Source of the DNA: Clostridiales bacterium
GTDB lineage: Bacteria > Bacillota > Clostridia > Oscillospirales > Oscillospiraceae
Assembly: GCA_004555205.1 (NCBI GenBank)
Contig: SFIY01000032.1
Location: 1-18,457 of the forward strand
Direction of reading: 5' to 3'
DNA length: 18,457 nucleotides
The notes below the pieces were generated by a model that was not told the DNA's origin, ran no database searches, and saw nothing but the letters and a program-made list of their open reading frames with translations. The translations under genes and the position numbers were made by a program. Positions 13,959 to 18,457 of this stretch are shown here, one piece after another; positions within the stretch are counted from its first letter, which is position 1, and each line of letters begins with the position of its first letter.

Positions 13959-14492
13959 ATGTATTACGGTGAATTGAAGAAATGTGATATTGCCAACGGC
14001 ATCGGTGTGCGTGTGACGCTGTTTGTGTCCGGCTGTACCAACCGCTGCCCCGACTGCTTCCAGCCCCAGACATGGGATTTCTGCTTCGGTCAGCCGTTTA
14101 CCGATGACACTGCCGCCGAGATTTATGCCGAGCTGGATAAATCCTATGTGGCCGGTCTGACCGTTCTGGGCGGAGAGCCCTTTGAGCCGGAAAACCAGCG
14201 CGAGCTGGTCAAGCTGCTGAAAAAGGTGAAGGCGGATTATCCCACCAAGACCGTTTGGGTCTTTACCGGCTTCCGTCTGGAGGATGAGCTGTTAAAGGAT
14301 GGGTCCCATCCCCGCTGCGAAGTCACGGACGAAATGTTGTCCTATATCGATGTGCTGGTGGACGGCCGCTTTATGAAGGAGCTGAAGGACATCTCCCTGC
14401 AGTTCCGCGGCAGCCGCAATCAGCGGGTAATCGACATGAACAAGACCCGCAAAACAGGCGTCATCACCATATGGGAACAGTTACGCAGATAA
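13959..14492 (+). CDS. nrdG: Anaerobic ribonucleotide reductase activating protein NrdG
   Basis: 177 residues, a radical-SAM enzyme that cleaves S-adenosylmethionine to place the glycyl radical on NrdD. The cluster motif is GCTNRCPDC with Cys26, Cys30 and Cys33 (CX3CX2C), preceded by GIGVRVTLFVSG. A second landmark is VLGGEPFEPENQ. Length and motif order are typical of NrdG. AAAGGAG precedes ATG 13959. It follows nrdD in the same direction and relies on read-through of the terminator between them. Confidence 0.95.
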   Translation: MYYGELKKCDIANGIGVRVTLFVSGCTNRCPDCFQPQTWDFCFGQPFTDDTAAEIYAELDKSYVAGLTVLGGEPFEPENQRELVKLLKKVKADYPTKTVWVFTGFRLEDELLKDGSHPRCEVTDEMLSYIDVLVDGRFMKELKDISLQFRGSRNQRVIDMNKTRKTGVITIWEQLRR

Positions 14493-14496
14493 GCAA

Positions 14497-14524
14497 AAAG
14501 CCGGCAGTTTGACCTGCCGGCTTT
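14497..14524. terminator. Hairpin terminator after nrdG
   Basis: An 11-base-pair stem (AAAGCCGGCAG with CTGCCGGCTTT) with a six-base loop lies five bases after the nrdG stop. The T-run is short (T3), but the A-run on the left side could also serve the opposing gene ending at 14549. Confidence 0.7.
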
Positions 14525-14528
14525 GTCA

Positions 14529-14566
14529 TTTAGATATACTTCATTTCTTTAGATATACTTCATTTC
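14529..14566. repeat. Perfect 19-base tandem duplication at the 3' end of the membrane-protein gene
   Basis: Bases 14529-14547 and 14548-14566 are identical. The right-hand copy encodes the last residues (EMKYI) and the stop of the minus-strand gene; the left-hand copy repeats them just beyond the stop. This looks like a recent slippage or microduplication event. Confidence 0.9.
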
Positions 14567-15082
14567 CTCCGTGGCACGCTGTATGCTTGTCAGCTTGCCG
14601 ATGCAGAAATATTTAGGGTTCACCGCCACAAACTCGCCGGTGGCCGAAATCAAGTCGCCCCGCTTCAGCGCAGGAAGCAAGCCCTCCTCATCCTGCCAGC
14701 CGTCCTTGCAAATCACCAAGCCGAAGCCGGTTTTGAAATCGCCATCTTCGTCCAATTTATCATAAGGGAAACACACCGTCACCTTGCGGCCGTGATATTT
14801 TCCGCCCTGTCCGTGCATATACTCCGCTTTGACCTGTTCAAAGGTAAAGGGCACCATCTGCCCGTCTTCCGTGTGGAAATACAGGGTGCCGTATTTGCGG
14901 CTCAGCCGTTTTGTGCGGCTTGCGCTCAGCGACATCATCATCAGCAGTATCAACAGCAGAAATACCACTGCATAAAGCGGTTCACCCATGACAAGACATA
15001 CCGCCGCTACGACGATACCCGCTATCGCGAAAATCTGCTCCATCAGATACATACTGCGCCATTTTTTCTTTAATCCATCCAT
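14549..15082 (-). CDS. Unknown protein with two N-terminal membrane helices
   Basis: 177 residues; no family is recognised. Two hydrophobic helices near residues 14-33 and 36-54 (VVFLLLILLMMMSLSASRTK) are followed by a basic stretch (RTKRLSRKYG), implying that the C-terminal two thirds face the cytosol. That part is soluble and mixed-charge, with KYHGRKVTVCFPYDKLDEDGDF and ISATGEFVAVNPKYFCIGKL, which could form a small beta-rich domain. ATG 15082 follows AGAGGAAG. It is transcribed from a promoter at 15112-15140, divergent from a LysR-type regulator, and so is a candidate target of it. The last codons are duplicated in the following bases. Confidence 0.75.
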   Translation of the reverse strand: MDGLKKKWRSMYLMEQIFAIAGIVVAAVCLVMGEPLYAVVFLLLILLMMMSLSASRTKRLSRKYGTLYFHTEDGQMVPFTFEQVKAEYMHGQGGKYHGRKVTVCFPYDKLDEDGDFKTGFGLVICKDGWQDEEGLLPALKRGDLISATGEFVAVNPKYFCIGKLTSIQRATEEMKYI

Positions 15083-15111
15083 TGTTTCTTCCTCTTATCC
15101 GTGTTTTCCCT

Positions 15112-15140
15112 ATCATATCACAGGATCGTCCATCCTGCAA
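15112..15140 (-). promoter_or_regulatory. Promoter of the membrane-protein gene
   Basis: On the minus strand TTGCAG (15140-15135) and TATGAT (15117-15112) are 17 bases apart, about 30 bases before ATG 15082. Confidence 0.6.
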
Positions 15141-15152
15141 GAAAAACAAACC

Positions 15153-15180
15153 TTGTAATTGTTCGCAAATATGATATAAT
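15153..15180 (+). promoter_or_regulatory. Promoter of the LysR-family gene
   Basis: TTGTAA at 15153-15158 and a perfect TATAAT at 15175-15180, with an upstream TG making it extended (TGATATAAT), are 16 bases apart. The start codon is 53 bases downstream. An ATAA-N7-TTAT palindrome at 15207-15221, of LysR T-N11-A type, lies between promoter and gene. Confidence 0.65.
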
Positions 15181-15232
15181 TTATTTAGATATTCCATGAC
15201 TTTTTTATAATTTTCACTTATGAGGTGTTATT

Positions 15233-16126
15233 ATGTCCGTGAAATTGGAGCTTTACAAAGTCTTTAAGGAAGTTGCCGAAGCGGGCAATATTACCGCCGC
15301 GGCACAGGCCTTATATATCTCCCAATCCGCCGTCAGCCAGTCCATCAAGCAATTGGAGGCCGAGCTGCAGACGCGGCTGTTTGCCCGTAATTCCCGCGGT
15401 GTTTCTTTGACCGCGGACGGCAAAATGCTCTACGAATATGTGCGCAGTGCCATGGGCTTGCTGGAAACCGGCGAAGAAAAGCTCTCCCAAACCCGCGAAC
15501 TGCAAATGGGACAGTTGGTTATCGGCGCCAGCGACACGGTTACCAGCCAGTTTTTGCTCCCTTATCTGGATGCTTTCCATCGGCAGCATCCCGCGATCCA
15601 TATCCAGATCATTTCCGGCCGCAGCCATAAGGTTTTGGGCCTGCTGCAGTCCGGCAAGGTGGATGTGGCCTTTGCCAGCACGCCCAATGACACCGGGTCT
15701 TTGGATGTGTTTCCCTGCTTTGCCACCCATTCCGTCTTTGTCGCCGGTGCTGATTACCCCTGCGACTTTGACCACACCTATTCTCTGAAAGAGATCGCCG
15801 CTTTCCCGCTGATCCTGCTGGAGCGCAAAGCCTCTTCCCGCTTGTATCTGGAAAAATACTTCCTGCAGAACGGGCTGCGCCTGCATCCGGAAATCGAGTT
15901 GGGCGCCCGCAGTCTGCTGGTGGATCTGGCGACCATCGGCTTCGGTGTGGCAGGTGTTACAGAGGAATTTGTCAGCCGGGAGCTGGCAAGCGGTAAGCTG
16001 CGCAAATTGAAGACGACCTTTGAGATCCCGCCGCGCAGTGTGGATATGTGCACGCTGCATACCGTGCCGCTGACCGCCGCTGCACAGCGTTTTACCGACT
16101 ATGTAAAGAACAGCTTATCAAAGTGA
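15233..16126 (+). CDS. LysR-family transcriptional regulator
   Basis: 297 residues, normal for the family. The N-terminal winged helix-turn-helix covers about residues 5-62, with GNITAAAQALYISQSAVSQS and IKQLEAELQTRLFARNSRGV. A linker helix and a periplasmic-binding-protein-like effector domain follow (LVIGASDTVTSQFLLPYL and VDVAFASTP), similar to CysL/CbbR-type members. ATG 15233 follows GAGGTG. It is divergent from the unknown membrane-protein gene and upstream of xpt-guaA, separated from them by a terminator at 16167-16212. LysR regulators usually control the divergent neighbour and themselves; the effector cannot be told from the sequence. Confidence 0.92.
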   Translation: MSVKLELYKVFKEVAEAGNITAAAQALYISQSAVSQSIKQLEAELQTRLFARNSRGVSLTADGKMLYEYVRSAMGLLETGEEKLSQTRELQMGQLVIGASDTVTSQFLLPYLDAFHRQHPAIHIQIISGRSHKVLGLLQSGKVDVAFASTPNDTGSLDVFPCFATHSVFVAGADYPCDFDHTYSLKEIAAFPLILLERKASSRLYLEKYFLQNGLRLHPEIELGARSLLVDLATIGFGVAGVTEEFVSRELASGKLRKLKTTFEIPPRSVDMCTLHTVPLTAAAQRFTDYVKNSLSK

Positions 16127-16166
16127 TAAGCGCCTGTTTTCACCTTGGAATAACTGTCAAAATAAT

Positions 16167-16212
16167 GGGAGAAAATGTGCCTTTTTTCGCCGTTTTCTCC
16201 CTTGTTTTTTTC
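16167..16212 (+). terminator. Intrinsic terminator after the LysR-family gene
   Basis: GGGAGAAAA (16167-16175) pairs with TTTTCTCCC (16193-16201) around a 17-base loop, followed by TTGTTTTTTTC. It lies 41 bases after the stop and isolates xpt-guaA from the regulator. Confidence 0.75.
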
Positions 16213-16229
16213 TGAAAAATGAGTATTAT
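16202..16229 (+). promoter_or_regulatory. Weak promoter candidate for xpt-guaA
   Basis: TTGTTT at 16202-16207 and TATTAT at 16224-16229 are 16 bases apart. The -35 box overlaps the preceding terminator's T-tract. Alternative -10 boxes are close (TTTAAT with upstream TG), so the exact promoter is uncertain. Confidence 0.35.
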
Positions 16230-16264
16230 ATGATTTAATACACTTTCGAGAGGAGCGGACGCCT

Positions 16265-16843
16265 ATGCAGCAGTTAAAGGAGCGCATTTTGCGGGAAGGG
16301 CGCGTTTTGCCCGGTAATATTGTCAAGGTGGACGGTTTTTTAAACCACCGCGTGGACACGGCCCTGATGGGCGATATTGCGGACGAATTTGCCCGCTATT
16401 TTGACACGAACAACATCACAATGGTACTCACTGCGGAAGCAAGCGGCATCGCTCTGGCGACGGTTTGCGCCCAAAAATACGGTGTGCCCATGGTTTTTGC
16501 CAAGAAAGCCAAGAGCGACAACATTGAGGGCGGACTGTACCAGAGCGATATTTTTTCCTATACCTACAAGAAGAAGGTCACCTTGATCGTTGCCCAGGAA
16601 TGGCTGGGGCCTGATGACAAGGTGTTGATTATCGATGATTTTATGGCCAAGGGCTACGCCATGCGCGGATTGATCGACATCGTGCAAAAGGCAGGCGCAC
16701 AGTTAATGGGCATCGGTATTGCCGTGGAAAAAGGCTTCCAGGACGGAGGCGATTCCCTGCGCCGGGAAGGCTACGACGTGCACTCTCTGGCGATCATTGA
16801 TGCGGTGGACGGCGGCAAAATCGTATTTCGGGAGGATTGCTGA
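16265..16843 (+). CDS. xpt: Xanthine phosphoribosyltransferase
   Basis: 192 residues. The enzyme joins xanthine with PRPP to give XMP, salvaging purine bases in the cytosol. It tracks Bacillus Xpt throughout: KVDGFLNHRVD near residue 21, TAEASGIALA near 56, and the PRPP-binding VLIIDDFMAKGYAMRG at about 120-135. The later AGAQLMGIGIAVEKGFQ is also conserved. GAGAGGAG precedes ATG 16265. The stop TGA is immediately followed by the ATG of guaA, so the two enzymes of the xanthine-to-GMP route are co-translated. Confidence 0.95.
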   Translation: MQQLKERILREGRVLPGNIVKVDGFLNHRVDTALMGDIADEFARYFDTNNITMVLTAEASGIALATVCAQKYGVPMVFAKKAKSDNIEGGLYQSDIFSYTYKKKVTLIVAQEWLGPDDKVLIIDDFMAKGYAMRGLIDIVQKAGAQLMGIGIAVEKGFQDGGDSLRREGYDVHSLAIIDAVDGGKIVFREDC

Positions 16844-18376
16844 ATGAAACGCGTTCTGATTCTGGATTTTGGCGGTCAGTATAATCTGCTGATTGCCCGC
16901 CGCGTTCGTGAATGCGGTGTTTACTGCGAAATTAAGTCGTTCCGCATCTCGCCGGAGGAAATCCGCGCCTTTGCGCCGGATGCGCTGATTTTTACCGGCG
17001 GTCCCGCCACGGTATTCGACGAGGGCGCTCCCATGGTCGATCCCGCGCTGTTCTCGATGGGCATCCCCGTGCTGGGTATTTGCTACGGTATGCAGCTCAT
17101 GACCCATCTCTTAGGCGGTCAGTGCCGCAGGGCCGTCACCCGTGAGTACGGCAAGACAGAGCTGCACCACACCGGCACCTCCCGCCTGTTTGCCGGCGTG
17201 CCCGAAACCGCCGTCTACTGGATGAGCCACGGCGTGGAGGTGGAAAAGCTGGCGCCTGATTTCTGTATTACCGCCTCCTCACAGGGCTGCCGCCATGCCG
17301 CCATCGAGTGTGAAGGGCGCCGTCTCTACGGCGTGCAGTTCCACCCCGAGGTCATGCACACCGAATACGGCACGCAGATTTTAGAGAACTTCCTTTACGG
17401 TATCTGCGGTTTCTCCCGCGAGTGGACCATGTCCTCCTATGTGGACACGGCCATTGCCGAGTGCCGCGAGAAAATCGGCGACAAGCGGGTACTGCTGGCG
17501 CTCAGCGGCGGCGTAGACAGCGCCGTGGCGGCCGCTCTGCTGCAAAAAGCGGTGGGCAGCCAGTTGACCTGTATCTTTGTCGATCACGGCCTGCTGCGTC
17601 TGAACGAGGGCGACGATGTGGAGCGGGTGATGAAAGACGAGTTCCATGTAGACATTCGCCGCATCAACGCACAAGACCGTTTCCTGGATAAGTTGGCGGG
17701 TGTCACGGAGCCGGAGAGCAAACGCAAGATCATCGGCGAGGAATTTATTCGCGTGTTTGAAACCGAGGCCAAGAAGATCGGCAAGGTGCACTTTCTGGCA
17801 CAGGGCACGATCTATCCCGATGTGGTGGAATCCGGTCTGGGCGGCGAATCCACCGTCATCAAGAGCCATCACAATGTGGGCGGTCTGCCGGAGCATGTGG
17901 ACTTTGAGGAGATCATTGAGCCGCTTCGCCGCCTGTTTAAGGATGAAGTCCGTCAGTTGGGTCTGGAGTTGGGCCTGCCTGAGAGTCTGGTGTGGCGCCA
18001 GCCCTTCCCCGGTCCCGGTCTGGCCATTCGCATCATCGGCGAAGTAACGCGAAGTAAGCTGGATATCCTGCGCCAAGCCGATGCCATCTTCCGCGAGGAA
18101 ATGGCGCTGGCCGGTTTGGACCGCACGGCCAACCAGTATTTTGCCGCGCTGACCAATATGCGCTCGGTAGGGGTCATGGGCGATGAGCGTACCTACGACT
18201 ATGCCGTGGCGCTGCGCAGCGTACAGACCCAGGATTTCATGACCGCCACCTGGTCGCGCCTGCCCTGGGAGCTGCTGGATAAGGTGTCCGGCCGTATCGT
18301 AGGCGAAGTTCCCCATGTCAACCGGGTGCTGTATGATGTCACCAGCAAGCCCCCCGCTACGGTGGAATGGGAGTGA
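16844..18376 (+). CDS. guaA: GMP synthase (glutamine-hydrolysing)
   Basis: 510 residues, full length. The enzyme converts XMP to GMP using ATP and glutamine. The N-terminal class I amidotransferase domain has the nucleophile Cys80 in GICYGMQLM and the partner residues His167 and Glu169 in YGVQFHPEV. The ATP-pyrophosphatase domain begins with the PP-loop ALSGGVDSAVAAALL near residues 219-233. The C-terminal dimerisation domain ends in NRVLYDVTSKPPATVEWE, the canonical GuaA terminus. ATG 16844 directly follows the xpt stop, with GGGAGGA as ribosome site inside xpt. Coupled to xpt, it completes a two-step xanthine-to-GMP pathway. Confidence 0.98.
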   Translation: MKRVLILDFGGQYNLLIARRVRECGVYCEIKSFRISPEEIRAFAPDALIFTGGPATVFDEGAPMVDPALFSMGIPVLGICYGMQLMTHLLGGQCRRAVTREYGKTELHHTGTSRLFAGVPETAVYWMSHGVEVEKLAPDFCITASSQGCRHAAIECEGRRLYGVQFHPEVMHTEYGTQILENFLYGICGFSREWTMSSYVDTAIAECREKIGDKRVLLALSGGVDSAVAAALLQKAVGSQLTCIFVDHGLLRLNEGDDVERVMKDEFHVDIRRINAQDRFLDKLAGVTEPESKRKIIGEEFIRVFETEAKKIGKVHFLAQGTIYPDVVESGLGGESTVIKSHHNVGGLPEHVDFEEIIEPLRRLFKDEVRQLGLELGLPESLVWRQPFPGPGLAIRIIGEVTRSKLDILRQADAIFREEMALAGLDRTANQYFAALTNMRSVGVMGDERTYDYAVALRSVQTQDFMTATWSRLPWELLDKVSGRIVGEVPHVNRVLYDVTSKPPATVEWE

Positions 18377-18395
18377 GTTTTTGAAACTCCGAACC

Positions 18396-18419
18396 CGTTG
18401 CGGCACAACGATTTTGCGG
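18396..18419 (+). terminator. Weak hairpin after guaA
   Basis: CGTTG (18396-18400) pairs with CAACG (18406-18410) around CGGCA and is followed by ATTTTGCGG and then TTTT. The stem is short and the T-run is interrupted, so this is only a possible terminator. Confidence 0.3.
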
Positions 18420-18433
18420 TTTTATATCTCTCT

Positions 18434-18454
18434 TTTGATAACGATTTGATAACG
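18434..18454 (+). repeat. Short direct repeat at the window end
   Basis: TTTGATAACG occurs at 18434-18443 and again at 18445-18454, an 11-base period. The window ends three bases later, so whether the repeat continues cannot be seen. Confidence 0.5.
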
Positions 18455-18457
18455 CTC

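Noticed and set aside
16127..16264. Purine riboswitch ahead of xpt
   Set aside because: The stretch between the upstream terminator and the start codon is about 50 bases, too short for a purine aptamer plus expression platform, and none of the conserved loop sequences is present.
17381..18406. Long open frame antisense to guaA
   Set aside because: It lies over well-conserved GuaA sequence, has no ribosome site or recognisable motif, and shows the composition typical of antisense shadows.

Overview
The window looks like a chromosomal segment of an anaerobic, moderately GC-rich Firmicute, most likely a gut clostridium of the Oscillospiraceae/Ruminococcaceae type. This rests on the anaerobic ribonucleotide reductase pair NrdD/NrdG, a clostridial-style DUF362 ferredoxin protein, AGGAGG-type ribosome binding sites, many strong hairpin/T-tract terminators, and the BMP-type nucleoside transporter. 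The taxonomy is inference. No rRNA, tRNA, CRISPR array or insertion sequence was recognised.

Region 1 (1-5882, + strand) is a purine uptake and catabolism block. It has the 3' end of a BMP-family lipoprotein gene, a dual-domain ATPase and two permeases (together a NupNOPQ-like nucleoside/nucleobase importer), then a strong match to 8-oxoguanine deaminase. The lipoprotein gene runs without a stop codon through what looks like its own intrinsic terminator. The deaminase lies behind a terminator that could act as an attenuator.

Region 2 (5943-8015) has a DUF362/ferredoxin protein (-) and an RluA-family pseudouridine synthase (+) facing away from each other across a 90-base gap. Region 3 (8052-9659, -) is a compact three-gene operon: AbrB-like regulator, ABC ATPase, ABC-2-type permease. 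Its promoter is back to back with that of rsmA (9810-10667, +), the two -35 boxes overlap, and three tandem 12-base repeats lie on the rsmA side. Region 4 (10705-11364, -) is yqeC, a selenium-dependent hydroxylase accessory gene.

Region 5 (11365-14492) is nrdD-nrdG. A 332-base upstream region carries four NrdR-box-like sites in two pairs, one of them inside the best promoter. Region 6 (14549-16126) is an unknown two-helix membrane protein (-) divergent from a LysR-family regulator (+). Region 7 (16265-18376, +) is xpt-guaA, which takes xanthine to XMP and XMP to GMP.

A recurring theme is purine metabolism: import, deamination of oxidised guanine to urate, accessory functions for a selenium-dependent hydroxylase (a family that includes xanthine dehydrogenases), and salvage of xanthine to GMP. 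These genes are not one operon, so a functional link is inference. Housekeeping genes (rsmA, pseudouridine synthase, nrdDG) are mixed in. Most neighbouring transcription units are separated by recognisable terminators.
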